Shown here piece by piece: positions 15,475-25,155 of a stretch of DNA of 33,489 bases. The position numbers and the translations under genes were made by a program. A model generated the notes under the pieces. The model worked only from the letters and a program-made list of their open reading frames with translations. It searched no databases and was not told where the DNA came from. Position 1 is the first letter of the stretch. Every line of letters starts with the position of its first letter. The DNA is from Flavobacteriales bacterium UBA7325 (GTDB lineage Bacteria; Bacteroidota; Bacteroidia; Flavobacteriales_D; Crocinitomicaceae), in contig DKPV01000049.1 of assembly GCA_002471375.1 (NCBI GenBank), forward strand, positions 1 to 33,489. The letters are read 5' to 3'.

Positions 15475-18057
15475 TTAATCGAAGATAATTGTCATCTCCA
15501 CACGTCTGTTTTTCTGACGTCCTTCTGGAGTGCTGTTATCGGCGATTGGATCCGTTTCACCGAAGTAAAGAACACTCAATCTGCTAGCGTCAATTCCTTT
15601 TGACACCATGAAGTTCTTAACTGCAGTAGCACGTTTCTTAGATAGGATCAAGTTTCCTTGTGCCGCACCAACGTTATCCGTATGACCAGAAATCTGAAGT
15701 TTCCAAGTTTCTTTCTTAACAAGAACTTCTGTAAGCTCAGTTAATGAAGGAATAGAAGCAGATTTAATCACGTCACGCCCACTTTCGAACTCAAGGTTCT
15801 CAAATGCCGTTCTCAAGATTTCCTCTACAGCCTCTTCGATCTCAGGACATCCGTTGTTTGCAACAGGACCTGGAGTCGTTGGACACTCATCATCTTTGTC
15901 AAGAACACCATCTTCATCAGTATCTTGGAAAGGACAACCTTCATTGTCTAATGGACCAGCGATGTATGGACACTTATCATCTTTATCAAGTAATCCATCC
16001 TCATCTGTATCTGGCCAAGGACAACCGTTGTTTTCTTTCGGTCCGAACTCAGTTGGACACTCATCGATGAAATCAAACAATCCATCACCATCTGTATCTG
16101 GACACCCGTTGTTTACAAGTGGTCCTGCAACCTCTGGACATGCATCATCCTCATCTTTAATTCCATCACCATCTGTATCTGGACATCCTTTGAATGCTGG
16201 AAGACCTGGTACATCCGGACAATCATCCTCGATATCGATAATACTATCATTATCTCTATCTGGACAACCTTTGAACTCAACTGGACCAGCAACATCTGGA
16301 CACTTATCATCTTTGTCTGGAATACCATCCTCATCCGTATCTGGACAACCTTGGAACTGCTCTAGACCTGGAGTGTTTGGACATAAATCATCAATATCCT
16401 TAATTCCATCTCTATCTGTATCAGGGCATCCTTTGAATTCCCAAACTCCAGGAACTACTAGACACTCATCAACCTTATCCGAAACTAAATCACCATCAAT
16501 ATCACTTGGGTGAGTATATAATACTGGTAACCTTAACCCTGTATAGAACTCAGCACCTTTAATCTTTCCTGAAGCAAATAATGTTCTGAAATCAGTTACA
16601 CCAACAGTAAGTGGACCTAATCTAGTTCCAAGTCCCATCTTCATTCCGGAATACTTATTGTAAGAAACTGGTAAATGAACCCCAAACCATGCATGATCAA
16701 AACTAGGTGTTACCGAAATTTGGTTGGCAGCACGAACCCTGTGCGGGTTTCTTCTGTTTTGAATACTAATCATTCCGTTAGCATTTACGTAGAAATACTT
16801 CCAGATGTGGTAATCGAACTGAAGATTTAAAGCTGTTGGTGTACCCATAAAGAAAGTACTACCAGACTCTGAGCTTGCAACCCAATCAGGATTGTTCGTA
16901 GTCAAACTATCAATCGTTCCATCAAAATCCGCAAATGATGTATCAGAACCAAATACGTTTAAGTCAAATAAGTTTGAAGTATTCACGCTAAAATCGGATG
17001 TAACAGCTCCTTTTTGAAACTTCATCCCCCCGATATCAAGTATCGAAGCACCAACTCTAATTTTGTACTTTTCTTGATCTCTACGCCAGATGTTTGTTTC
17101 ACCATCCATATCGTATTTGTAATCTTTCCAATCTGGACGCCATTCGTAAACTACTCCTAGATCCAATCCAAGACCAAATTTCGAAGCACTTTCCGGTAAT
17201 CCAGTTGACGCGCCGCTCGTTAGGTCATCCAGGTTGTTGGAATACCCATACTCGAAGTCACCCGCCAAATATTGTGTAGTATCTGCATTTAATAGATTGT
17301 ATTCAAAGTTGCTCGTATGAACATACGCAGCTGAATATCCTGACAACCATTTTGCTTTTCCTCCAGCTTTTATGAAGTGCTCGCCGTCATCCTTTAAAAC
17401 CTGAGAATAAATTATTCCGTATTCCATCCATGACATATGGTTCACATCAAGAAGTTGCTCATTAAATTGCTGATTCCAAAGGGGAGTATAGTCAAGACCA
17501 TTCTCTGCTAATACTGCTAACTTAGGATCAATATCATCTATGTTGGTAACACTTCTAAATTTCGCTGCAAATCCAACCGCGATCTTTGGGTTGATGTGGA
17601 ACATGAAATTGAGAACATCCAATTGAATGTTGTTATAGATACCTACCGTTTTCTTAGATGTTTCATCGTAGTTTCTAAACAAATAACGATCATCAAAGGT
17701 CGAATCTGGAAGTACCCAATCGTTATGAACGTTTGTACCACCAGGAATGAATCCAAACTGTTGACTTGAGACACCATTTGTATCTGTTACAGTATATTCA
17801 TCTTGTTTAAAAGACTTCACCCACCATTTCGGCATGTCTTGCGTGTCGAAATAACCCGCATTTGTCCACATTCCAAAATTAAAGCTCGCTAAATTGATAT
17901 CCACCTTAAAGCGACCATCAACGAAGCTTGCGGGGTTAACATCAGTCCCCATGACTCCAGCGTAATTGCTGTTATGAATCCCTAGGTAGTTTTGAGCATT
18001 GCCTGCAAAAGAAAGCGAAACAGCTGCAAACAATACCAATTGTTTGATAATTTTCAT
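15475..18057 (-). CDS. OmpA-family outer-membrane protein with thrombospondin type 3 repeats
   Basis: An 860-aa protein. Residues 1-21 are a signal peptide (LVLFAAVSLSFAGNAQ). About residues 22-510 form a beta-strand-rich domain, probably an outer-membrane barrel like the DUF5723 proteins of Bacteroidota. About 515-740 hold eight calcium-binding TSP3-type repeats (DTDxDGxxDxxDxCP ... GCPD). The last ~110 residues are an OmpA C-terminal domain with ISGHTDNVG, LSKKRATAVKNFM and EGRQKNRRVEM, which binds peptidoglycan. It probably ties the outer membrane to the cell wall, with the TSP3 rod as a spacer. It starts 12 nt after the preceding gene, so co-transcription is likely. Confidence 0.9.
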   Translation of the reverse strand: MKIIKQLVLFAAVSLSFAGNAQNYLGIHNSNYAGVMGTDVNPASFVDGRFKVDINLASFNFGMWTNAGYFDTQDMPKWWVKSFKQDEYTVTDTNGVSSQQFGFIPGGTNVHNDWVLPDSTFDDRYLFRNYDETSKKTVGIYNNIQLDVLNFMFHINPKIAVGFAAKFRSVTNIDDIDPKLAVLAENGLDYTPLWNQQFNEQLLDVNHMSWMEYGIIYSQVLKDDGEHFIKAGGKAKWLSGYSAAYVHTSNFEYNLLNADTTQYLAGDFEYGYSNNLDDLTSGASTGLPESASKFGLGLDLGVVYEWRPDWKDYKYDMDGETNIWRRDQEKYKIRVGASILDIGGMKFQKGAVTSDFSVNTSNLFDLNVFGSDTSFADFDGTIDSLTTNNPDWVASSESGSTFFMGTPTALNLQFDYHIWKYFYVNANGMISIQNRRNPHRVRAANQISVTPSFDHAWFGVHLPVSYNKYSGMKMGLGTRLGPLTVGVTDFRTLFASGKIKGAEFYTGLRLPVLYTHPSDIDGDLVSDKVDECLVVPGVWEFKGCPDTDRDGIKDIDDLCPNTPGLEQFQGCPDTDEDGIPDKDDKCPDVAGPVEFKGCPDRDNDSIIDIEDDCPDVPGLPAFKGCPDTDGDGIKDEDDACPEVAGPLVNNGCPDTDGDGLFDFIDECPTEFGPKENNGCPWPDTDEDGLLDKDDKCPYIAGPLDNEGCPFQDTDEDGVLDKDDECPTTPGPVANNGCPEIEEAVEEILRTAFENLEFESGRDVIKSASIPSLTELTEVLVKKETWKLQISGHTDNVGAAQGNLILSKKRATAVKNFMVSKGIDASRLSVLYFGETDPIADNSTPEGRQKNRRVEMTIIFD

Positions 18058-18069
18058 TCTTGGGTAGTT

Positions 18070-20214
18070 TTAGTTTTCTAAATATTGGATGACAAAATCG
18101 CCAACCACGGTAGTTATTTTTAGACCAGCTCCCGTTGACTCTACGTCAACTTTTGTTTCTCCCTCAAAAGGTCGTTTTATCAAGAGGGAACCTGTTGTCT
18201 CGTACAAATATACATTATTCTCTAATCCATCAATAATTGAGACTATGGTTTTTCCATTATTGGAGCTAGAATAGCTCACATCACTTACCTCAGTGAACGG
18301 AAGATGTATCTGTCCGAAAGGAACTCCTTCTTGATTAATCAAGTGGATTTCTGTTCCATCATGCACAATTACAATTGGATTATTCTTATTTCCCTCAACA
18401 CCAACAATCTTCCCTCTGGAATATGTTTGAAAGTCTGTACGCGTTCCCTGCTGATTGAATCGAGATAATTTCTTCCCTGTAAAACCGAAGTGTAGTAGCT
18501 CGTTTGCAATTCTACCTGGGTGTGAATTTTCAGCAACAACAAACGTTCGGTGAGATTTGTTCTTTTTCACATCATACATTTCAAATGACTTGCCCGATCT
18601 AAAGCCATAGAAAAGTCTACTTTGACTAGACCAAACATCCACTTGGTCAGAAACAGGAATACTTGGCTTGCAGAAAGTGATTTCTCTTCCTTTTGCATCG
18701 TAACGCACCACATTCTTTTCTTCATTTGCAATGATGAAGTATCCGGATCCTTTCCAACGGTAGAACTTTACTTCGTTCGTTGCTGGATTATCCATTTTTA
18801 TTGGAAAACCTGATATCGCATCACCATTTAAAGCCCATAGCATAATTTCATCTTCCGTATTAACCAAAACATGCCCTTCACCCGATCCATGCAGATTAAC
18901 TAGTTGAAGCTCACTTAACACTTTGCCTTCAATTGATTTTCTCCATTTCTCTTTACGATCCTTAAAATAAACCAACTCCCCTTTCTCACCAAGAACGACC
19001 ACATTACCATAGCCCGGAAGCACAGCAAAGTCTTTTATCGTGAAATTACATGTGAGTGCAATGGACTCCTTCTTTGTACTTGTTTGAACCTCTGATTTAC
19101 CAAATCTCGTCTCGAGTAAGTATCCATTATAGACAGCCTTAGACACCCGAGATTCACCTGTCACTTTACGCTCTGACACCGCTCGAGGAAGGTCAGCGTA
19201 TAATCGCTTCTTTGTATCAGCACTTAAAGCAATTGTGTTCCCCACTTTGTGATCTGCTATGAGTTGATCACATGATTCTTCTGTGTATGCAATGACGACC
19301 AAATCCTCAATGTATTTTACATAGTATGATTTCCCTCCGTCGGGGAAACGTGCTGTCAGTTGAGACTTAAATTTTATTTCATCGTAGGTCTGCTGCAGAT
19401 CATTTAGAATCAAAATTGGATCTTGACCATCGATGTAGTCGGATACTAAAACTTGCTCTCCGCCAATTTGTAATTCAACAAATCCATTTTGGATCCATTG
19501 TGACATAGGACCACTGGCAAATGCTGAATCGATCGTTGAATAGTAATCGCGCTCAAAAAAATGATAACCTGTAAACTTCTTACTCAACACCGCTGCGAAG
19601 ATCGCTTCATCGTGCACTTGATTTCCTTGTTCAATTTCATCATCACGTGTTGCGTATTCCACCTTTCCTCCTTCCTTCACATAAATATCCGTAACGAGTG
19701 TTATGTTACTCTTGTCGTCGAAAGTAATTACTGAAACACTAGATTTCTGATCAAAAGTAAGCTCCGCTATTGGTTCCTCATTTTGCGAGAACTTTTTGGT
19801 GGAGGCATAAAGATTAGTCTTTCGATAGCGGAATATAAAATCTCCGATCACGAAGCTATCATCCTTCAAGTTCTTAATCTCACCGCAATCTGCGAAAGCT
19901 GATTTAAGAGCAGCTTTTGTCCAATTACCTTTGCGCTTCAATAAAAAATGCTCACGCGCAACACTGAAGTATCCAGTCTCATAGCTAGAGTCCTCGATCG
20001 TAGTGATCATTTGAAAAACAGCTTGATTTGTCATCTTAGCTTGATCCTGCTGAACTTCACTTGAGCGGTTTACGACGAAGAGCTCCCCATCTTCTGAGTT
20101 AAAAAGATAACGTTCTGAATAATCATTACTTGAATAAAAGATGTCTACACCAACATATGCTACCCAGCCGATAACACCGAGGAAAAACAATCCAAAAAGA
20201 ACTCGTTTGAGCAT
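18070..20214 (-). CDS. Membrane-anchored protein of unknown function, probable beta-propeller
   Basis: A 714-aa protein with a single N-terminal membrane helix (residues about 5-25, VLFGLFFLGVIGWVAYVGV) and no clear cleavage site. It is probably anchored in the inner membrane with a periplasmic body. The C-terminal half contains repeated short strands resembling WD/PQQ-like blades (GYGNVVVLGEKGELVYFKDR, GEGHVLVNTEDEIMLWALNG). The N-terminal half (about 30-370) has mixed alpha/beta character, similar to DUF3352-like proteins, but I cannot confirm a family. It lies between rnhB and the OmpA gene in one direction, so a role in envelope maintenance is possible but not shown. Confidence 0.75.
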   Translation of the reverse strand: MLKRVLFGLFFLGVIGWVAYVGVDIFYSSNDYSERYLFNSEDGELFVVNRSSEVQQDQAKMTNQAVFQMITTIEDSSYETGYFSVAREHFLLKRKGNWTKAALKSAFADCGEIKNLKDDSFVIGDFIFRYRKTNLYASTKKFSQNEEPIAELTFDQKSSVSVITFDDKSNITLVTDIYVKEGGKVEYATRDDEIEQGNQVHDEAIFAAVLSKKFTGYHFFERDYYSTIDSAFASGPMSQWIQNGFVELQIGGEQVLVSDYIDGQDPILILNDLQQTYDEIKFKSQLTARFPDGGKSYYVKYIEDLVVIAYTEESCDQLIADHKVGNTIALSADTKKRLYADLPRAVSERKVTGESRVSKAVYNGYLLETRFGKSEVQTSTKKESIALTCNFTIKDFAVLPGYGNVVVLGEKGELVYFKDRKEKWRKSIEGKVLSELQLVNLHGSGEGHVLVNTEDEIMLWALNGDAISGFPIKMDNPATNEVKFYRWKGSGYFIIANEEKNVVRYDAKGREITFCKPSIPVSDQVDVWSSQSRLFYGFRSGKSFEMYDVKKNKSHRTFVVAENSHPGRIANELLHFGFTGKKLSRFNQQGTRTDFQTYSRGKIVGVEGNKNNPIVIVHDGTEIHLINQEGVPFGQIHLPFTEVSDVSYSSSNNGKTIVSIIDGLENNVYLYETTGSLLIKRPFEGETKVDVESTGAGLKITTVVGDFVIQYLEN

Positions 20215-20308
20215 GAAAATTTCTGTTTAATCAAAAATAAGACAAACAAGAGCTGCAATTCTGATGGAATCAACTATAAATCAACAATGAAATGTTTGTG
20301 ATCCAGTG

Positions 20309-20923
20309 TTAGCTCTCAGGAAAAAGAGACACTTGATCAGCCGCCAATAGCGTGAATGATTTACGATGATGCTCACAGTCCCCATGCAGCTGGATTCCCT
20401 CGCGGTGCTTTTTAGTTGGATATCCACGATTTTTATTCCAATCATACACTGGATAATCATTGTGGATCTTATCCATGTATTCATCCCGATAGGTTTTTGC
20501 TAAAATTGAGGCCGCAGCTATCGATAAATACTTCTCATCACCTTTTACAATACACTCATTCGGAATATCAGGATAAGGATTGAATCGGTTTCCATCAATA
20601 AGAAGTGACTCTGGTCGCAGCTCCAGTTGATCAACCGCACGATGCATTGCCGCGAAACTCGCATTTAGGATGTTGATCTTGTCAATTTCGTCTTGCCAGA
20701 CAAAAGCTACTCCGTATGCTAAAGCCTCGTTTTCAATAATCGGACGAAGTTTGTTCCGTTTAGATTCCGATAATTTCTTTGAATCGTTCAAAATATCATT
20801 TTCAAAATCCTTTGGTAAAATGACCGCTGCAGCGACAACCGGACCGGCTAAACAGCCTCTTCCTGCTTCATCACAGCCGGCCTCGATAGAATTCCCATCT
20901 TTGAAAGGTAAAAGAATATTCAT
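20309..20923 (-). CDS. rnhB: Ribonuclease HII
   Basis: A 204-aa endonuclease that cuts RNA in RNA-DNA hybrids and at single misincorporated ribonucleotides. I use the ATG at 20923; a TTG six codons upstream (20941) is possible but less likely. The catalytic DEAGRG is at residues 18-23 (D18, E19). The other acidic ligands lie in LLIDGNRF and in ASILAKTYRDEYM. HRKSFTLLAAD near the end is also conserved in the family. It is first in a minus-strand row with the two envelope genes, 94 nt before the next start. Confidence 0.95.
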   Translation of the reverse strand: MNILLPFKDGNSIEAGCDEAGRGCLAGPVVAAAVILPKDFENDILNDSKKLSESKRNKLRPIIENEALAYGVAFVWQDEIDKINILNASFAAMHRAVDQLELRPESLLIDGNRFNPYPDIPNECIVKGDEKYLSIAAASILAKTYRDEYMDKIHNDYPVYDWNKNRGYPTKKHREGIQLHGDCEHHRKSFTLLAADQVSLFPES

Positions 20924-20946
20924 AATAGCCCTTTTTGGCAAAATTA

Positions 20947-20979
20947 TTGTAGATTAGCTAATAATGATAGATAACTTTT
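20947..20979 (+). promoter_or_regulatory. Possible promoter of the small secreted protein gene
   Basis: TTG at 20947-20949, a 22-nt spacer and TAACTTTT at 20972-20979 (one mismatch to TAnnTTTG) lie about 35 nt before the ATG at 21015. The match is moderate. Confidence 0.35.
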
Positions 20980-21014
20980 AGTCGCGTTATATCGTCTAAC
21001 AAAAAAACAAAGTA

Positions 21015-21383
21015 ATGAAAAATATCATCTATAGCCTTTTCGTAGTTCTAAGTTTTACAACAATGAGCTTTGCTCAAGAGAAATCTGAAATTGCTCTATC
21101 TCAAGGAAAACAAGAGTTATTTGACAGTAAAGAAAGCGGTGTTTATGAATTCACGCTAGTAGGTCAAACAAGCGAAAGCATTGCAAAATCAGCTAGTTAT
21201 TACACGCAATATTTCACGGTTGCATTTGACGACAACTCTGGTATTGCAACAATCACAATGGTTGAAAACGACAAGAAGAGTAGAGCAGTAATCATGCGAT
21301 TCCTAACAGCAGCTGGCGCAAGACACGTTGATATTGATGGGACAATTGTTTCTGTAAACGAATTTATGGTTGATTACTTATAG
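21015..21383 (+). CDS. Small secreted protein of unknown function
   Basis: A 122-aa protein with a clear signal peptide (MKNIIYSLFVVLSFTTMSFAQ). The mature part is about 100 residues of mixed strands and helices ending at VNEFMVDYL. I recognise no family or catalytic residue, and it has no Cys. It is followed 20 nt later by a strong terminator, so it is a single-gene unit. A periplasmic location is inferred. Confidence 0.75.
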   Translation: MKNIIYSLFVVLSFTTMSFAQEKSEIALSQGKQELFDSKESGVYEFTLVGQTSESIAKSASYYTQYFTVAFDDNSGIATITMVENDKKSRAVIMRFLTAAGARHVDIDGTIVSVNEFMVDYL

Positions 21384-21403
21384 TCAACATCACATTATAG
21401 AAA

Positions 21404-21437
21404 ATCCTGGCTCCTTCATTGGGGTCAGGTTTTTTTA
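21404..21437 (+). terminator. Intrinsic terminator after the small secreted protein gene
   Basis: CCTGGCTCC (21406-21414) pairs with GGGGTCAGG (21421-21429) over 9 bp, two of them G-U, with a 6-nt loop, followed by seven T residues. Confidence 0.88.
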
Positions 21438-21499
21438 TGACTCATATCAGTTATTAACTGAAATGTTCTTTAGATATTTGCAAAAAAACAATCAACAGA

Positions 21500-22000
21500 A
21501 TGAAAACACTAGCTATTACAATTTCAGCATTATTGATTTTAGGATCGTGTGCACTACAAAAAGACACAAAAGGAGAAAATCGCGAAGAGACTGTCAAACT
21601 CGGAAAGAGCTTTGGACCTACTTCAGTGAATGTGCAAGAAGCAGTTGACGCAGCAGACATTCGAAAAATGGTAACCGAGAATGGTGGAGAAACAGAATTA
21701 ACGTTCAAAGGTGCTATTTTCGAGACATGTTCGAAAGCTGGATGCTGGGTGAACATCGATGAAGGAAATGGTAACTCATTCATGGTTCGTTTCAAAGATC
21801 ATTTTACAATTCCAACTGATACACCTCAGGGAACGATTGCATTTTTTCATGGAGCTGCATTCAACGATACAGTTTCAGTTGAATTATTACAACACTTTGC
21901 AGAAGACGCAGGAAAGTCTCAAGCTGAGATCGATGCAATCACAGAGCCAAGCATTAACTTAGGCTTCACAGCAGATGGTGTTGTCTTAGAGAAGCTCTAA
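21500..22000 (+). CDS. DUF4920 lipoprotein
   Basis: A 166-aa lipoprotein. The lipobox is ALLILGSC, with Cys17 as the lipid site. The DUF4920 core includes the CSKAGCWVNI segment (two Cys in a CxxxxCW pattern) followed by FMVRFKDHFTIPTD and an FFHGAAFNDTVSVELLQH stretch. The conserved Cys pair and His residues suggest metal or redox chemistry, but the family has no established function that I can cite. It ends before a bidirectional terminator shared with the convergent acyl-CoA dehydrogenase gene. Confidence 0.85.
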   Translation: MKTLAITISALLILGSCALQKDTKGENREETVKLGKSFGPTSVNVQEAVDAADIRKMVTENGGETELTFKGAIFETCSKAGCWVNIDEGNGNSFMVRFKDHFTIPTDTPQGTIAFFHGAAFNDTVSVELLQHFAEDAGKSQAEIDAITEPSINLGFTADGVVLEKL

Positions 22001-22030
22001 GCGAAGTCCTAGACAGAATATTTGAAATAA

Positions 22031-22060
22031 AAAAAGGAGTGTCAATTGACACTCCTTTTT
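22031..22060. terminator. Bidirectional terminator, perfect 30-nt palindrome
   Basis: AAAAAGGAGTGTCAA is followed immediately by its exact reverse complement. The transcript from either strand folds into a GC-containing stem ending in a T-run. It sits between two convergent genes (DUF4920 lipoprotein and acyl-CoA dehydrogenase) and can stop transcription from both. Confidence 0.92.
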
Positions 22061-22077
22061 CTTTGCACTCTGGTTTC

Positions 22078-23868
22078 CTAGAAGCAATATTCTCTAGCTT
22101 CAATTAAGTTGGATGCAATTAATTGTCGCGCTGCTTTCGGGTTGAAAGGATCTGTTTTTGTAAAACGTTTCAAGCCCATCAACATCATTTTCAATTCATC
22201 ACCTTCCGCGAATGAATTCAATGCATCCTTCGCTGCTTTGTTAATCTTATCAGCCATATCGTAGAAGTATAATTTTACAATTGCAATCTGTACTTCACAT
22301 GCCTCCTCACCTCTTTGCTCAATCAATTGTTGAACTCTCAGTAGAGTTGATTCTGCCTGGTATGTGTAGATAGCCATATCAGCTACATTCATCAATACCT
22401 CTTGTTCTTTTGCCATAGTCTGCATCAACTTTTGAACCGCTGACCCAGCTACCATCAAAATAGACTTCTTGAATCCGGTCAAGTAACCAGCCTCATTTGC
22501 AAGTGCTCCTTCTGACTTATCTCCAAAACTCGGGATACTCATCAACTCTTCAGCAACCTTCATTGCAGGCCCCATCAAGTCAAGTTCACCCTTCATAGCA
22601 CGACGTAAAACCATATCCACTGTCAAAAGTCGATTGATTTCATTCGTTCCTTCAAATATTTTATTAATTCTTGAATCACGGTACGCTCTCTCCACAGAGG
22701 ACTCTGCTGAGAATCCCATTCCTCCAAAAATCTGAACTGCCTCATCCACTACATAGTCAAGTGCATCAGAACCAGCCACTTTTAAGATGGCACATTCAGG
22801 AGCGAATAACTCTATTCCTTTCAATGTTGCCTCGCCTTTATCCATTCCGTCTGCAACAAGACCAGCAATTGCATCATCAATGTTTTGTCCTGCTCTATAC
22901 GTTGCAGCTTCAACAGCAAATATGCGAACTGCCTGCTCTGCCAATTTGAATCGAATTGCTCCGTATTTAGAAATTGATCGTCCGAATTGCTCACGCTCTT
23001 CAGCATATCTCAATGATTCAGCAAGTGTTGCTTTCGCTCCACCCATAACTCCTGCCGCCAATTTAATACGACCGATGTTTAATATGTTTAATGCAATCTT
23101 AAAACCGTTTTCACGTGTTGAAAGCATGTTCTCAACTGGAACTTTTACGTTGTTAAAGAATACTTGTCTTGTTGACGATCCTTTAATTCCCATTTTCTTT
23201 TCCTCCGCATTCAATGATATTCCTTCACTGTCAGCTTCAATCAAAAACGCAGTCAATTTGTCATCATCATCAATCTTAGCGAATACAGTGAACAAGTTTG
23301 CAAATCCAGCATTAGTGATCCACATCTTTTGTCCTGTGATCAAATAATGTGTTCCATCTTCAGACAAAACCGCTTTCGTTTTACCAGAATTCGCATCAGA
23401 CCCTGAGCTTGGTTCTGTTAAGCAGTATGCAGCTTTCCATTCTCCAGATGCCAATTTAGGAATGTACTTTTCGCGTTGAACTTCATTTCCATAATACATC
23501 AGTGGAAGGGTACCAATTCCCGTATGTGCTCCATATGCAACCGAGAATGAATAACCTTTACCAAGGTGCTCAGTAGCCAACAATGAAGTTTTGAAATCAA
23601 CTCCCATCCCACCATACTCTTCAGGAATAGACATTGACAACAATCCAAGCTCACCAGCTTTTTCCATAAGAGAAGGCATCAACCCTTCCTCCATGCTATC
23701 GATTCGGTCTAAATGTGGAAGCACTTCAACTTTGATGAAATCATCGCACATATCTGCGATCATCTTTTGTTCCTCCGACCAGTTCTCGGTAATAAAAATT
23801 TCTGATGCGGGTGTATCTCTTACAAGAAACTCGCCTCCTTTAATTGGTTTTTCAGCTTTTTCTGACAT
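22078..23868 (-). CDS. Acyl-CoA dehydrogenase (long form)
   Basis: A 596-aa flavoprotein that introduces the alpha-beta double bond in fatty acyl-CoA during beta-oxidation. The central FAD/substrate domain has YCLTEPSSGSDANSGKT and the KMWITNAGFANLFTVFAK strand. The C-terminal helical domain has QIFGGMGFSAESSVERAYRDSRI and the catalytic Glu in FEGTNEINRLL. An extra C-terminal region of about 170 residues resembles the VLCAD/ACAD9 type and is common in Bacteroidota. The gene has its own terminator and no beta-oxidation partners nearby. Confidence 0.93.
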   Translation of the reverse strand: MSEKAEKPIKGGEFLVRDTPASEIFITENWSEEQKMIADMCDDFIKVEVLPHLDRIDSMEEGLMPSLMEKAGELGLLSMSIPEEYGGMGVDFKTSLLATEHLGKGYSFSVAYGAHTGIGTLPLMYYGNEVQREKYIPKLASGEWKAAYCLTEPSSGSDANSGKTKAVLSEDGTHYLITGQKMWITNAGFANLFTVFAKIDDDDKLTAFLIEADSEGISLNAEEKKMGIKGSSTRQVFFNNVKVPVENMLSTRENGFKIALNILNIGRIKLAAGVMGGAKATLAESLRYAEEREQFGRSISKYGAIRFKLAEQAVRIFAVEAATYRAGQNIDDAIAGLVADGMDKGEATLKGIELFAPECAILKVAGSDALDYVVDEAVQIFGGMGFSAESSVERAYRDSRINKIFEGTNEINRLLTVDMVLRRAMKGELDLMGPAMKVAEELMSIPSFGDKSEGALANEAGYLTGFKKSILMVAGSAVQKLMQTMAKEQEVLMNVADMAIYTYQAESTLLRVQQLIEQRGEEACEVQIAIVKLYFYDMADKINKAAKDALNSFAEGDELKMMLMGLKRFTKTDPFNPKAARQLIASNLIEAREYCF

Positions 23869-23985
23869 TCTATACTAGATCTATTTTGATTATTTCACGA
23901 ATATACTAAAAGAACTTTGTTGTGCGTGCATATTAAATGCATAATTTATAACTACATTCATGCTTCTCTCAATAAGAATGCCGAA

Positions 23986-24993
23986 GTGATCAAATTAATA
24001 CTTACCATCTCCCTATTTGGAATCTCCATCTTATCCTACAGCCAGGATGAAAAAAAATCATTTGGAAAAATTAACGGGATGAGTTTTGTTGCAGGAAACA
24101 AAACGATCGACTCCACGCATGTCAAGCCTATGCTTAACGTTGGAACTAATTGGGTTGCAACAATCCCTTTTGCCTATATGCCGACTGAGGTTTCGCCGGA
24201 GCTTCAATATGATCTCGAGTGGCAATGGATTGGAGAGCGACTTGAAGGTACACGCCAACAAGTGCAGGAAATACACCAGCAGAATTTATCTGTAATGATC
24301 AAACCACAGATATGGATTGGACACGGAACTTATACAGGTGAAATCTCCATGACCACCGAGGAAGAATGGTTGAAACTTGAAAAGAACTATACAAACTACA
24401 TCCTTGACTTTATCAAAATTGCAAAGGAAGAGAATGTAGAAATGTTCTGTATCGGAACAGAGCTGAGAGAATTTGTCGCCAACCGCCCTTACTATTGGGT
24501 AGGATTAATCGAAAAGATTAAGATGATCTACGCCGGACAATTGACCTACGCCGCCAATTGGGACGACTTTGATGACGTTCAATTTTGGAACAATTTAGAT
24601 TACATTGGTGTTGATGCTTATTTCCCCATTGGAAAAGAAAGAGATACTGATGTAGATGATCTTAAGAAAGGCTGGAAGAAACACCTGAATGCCTTAGACA
24701 CGGCAGCCAATCAGTTTAACAAACAAATTCTGTTTACCGAATATGGGTATCGCAGTATGGAATCACCAGCGGTTAAACCGTGGGACTATTCAACAGATGC
24801 TCCAGTAGACATGAAAGCACAATGCATTGCGCTAGAAGCCCTTTATCAATCTGTTTGGCATGAGGAAAAATTCGCAGGTGGATTTTTATGGAAATGGCAT
24901 GCTGATAATCAACACGCAGGTGGAAAAAGAAACAATATGTTCACGGTTCAAAACAAAGCCGCTATGGACGTAATTCGCAAGTATTACAATTGA
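23986..24993 (+). CDS. Secreted glycoside hydrolase, GH113-like
   Basis: I infer the start at GTG 23986 (335 aa) because it opens a signal peptide (MIKLILTISLFGISILSYSQ). The frame also reaches a TTG at 23917, but that stretch is not signal-like. The TIM-barrel body has both expected catalytic glutamates: acid/base E159 in FCIGTELREF and nucleophile E252 in ILFTEYGYRS, with YIGVDAYFPI between. This arrangement fits GH113 beta-mannanases and related clan A hydrolases. The substrate is not determined by sequence alone. There is no sorting tail, so it may act in the periplasm. It is divergent from the acyl-CoA dehydrogenase gene. Confidence 0.8.
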   Translation: MIKLILTISLFGISILSYSQDEKKSFGKINGMSFVAGNKTIDSTHVKPMLNVGTNWVATIPFAYMPTEVSPELQYDLEWQWIGERLEGTRQQVQEIHQQNLSVMIKPQIWIGHGTYTGEISMTTEEEWLKLEKNYTNYILDFIKIAKEENVEMFCIGTELREFVANRPYYWVGLIEKIKMIYAGQLTYAANWDDFDDVQFWNNLDYIGVDAYFPIGKERDTDVDDLKKGWKKHLNALDTAANQFNKQILFTEYGYRSMESPAVKPWDYSTDAPVDMKAQCIALEALYQSVWHEEKFAGGFLWKWHADNQHAGGKRNNMFTVQNKAAMDVIRKYYN

Positions 24994-25155
24994 CAGACGC
25001 TTTTCACGAAGAGCTACCCAAATTCCGCATCTAATTTATTAGGAACTGCATGCAGAACAAGTCGCAGACAACTCTTATAGTATTGGGGAGACAATAAAGC
25101 CCTCGAGATGGAGTTGTGACTCAAGATTCTTCCTATTTTACCCAAAAAACTGACT
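24994..25155. other. Intergenic region with a degenerate repeat remnant
   Basis: No ORF or terminator is clear. AAATTCCGCAT at 25019-25029, followed by TTAGGAACTGC, resembles the 3' part of the repeat at 27401-27515 (AAATTCCGCAT, then TAGGAAGTGC). This may be a decayed copy of the same intergenic repeat. A possible -7-like TATTTTAC lies just before the S9 peptidase gene. Confidence 0.35.

Noticed and set aside
15859..16500. Possible CRISPR-like array because of regularly spaced short repeats
   Set aside because: The repeats are codons of calcium-binding TSP3 units in a continuous reading frame, with no identical repeat or unique spacer pattern.
15854..16513. 219-aa plus-strand ORF rich in Ser, Pro and Gly with repeats
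   Set aside because: It is the antisense shadow of the TSP3 repeat region of the OmpA-family gene; its repetitiveness is inherited from that gene.
22787..23347. 186-aa plus-strand ORF inside the acyl-CoA dehydrogenase gene
   Set aside because: Antisense frame of a clear, full-length family member; no signal, motif or start context of its own.
24225..24300. Possible type IX sorting tail on the GH113-like protein
   Set aside because: The protein ends directly after the TIM barrel (DVIRKYYN); no beta-sandwich sorting domain follows.
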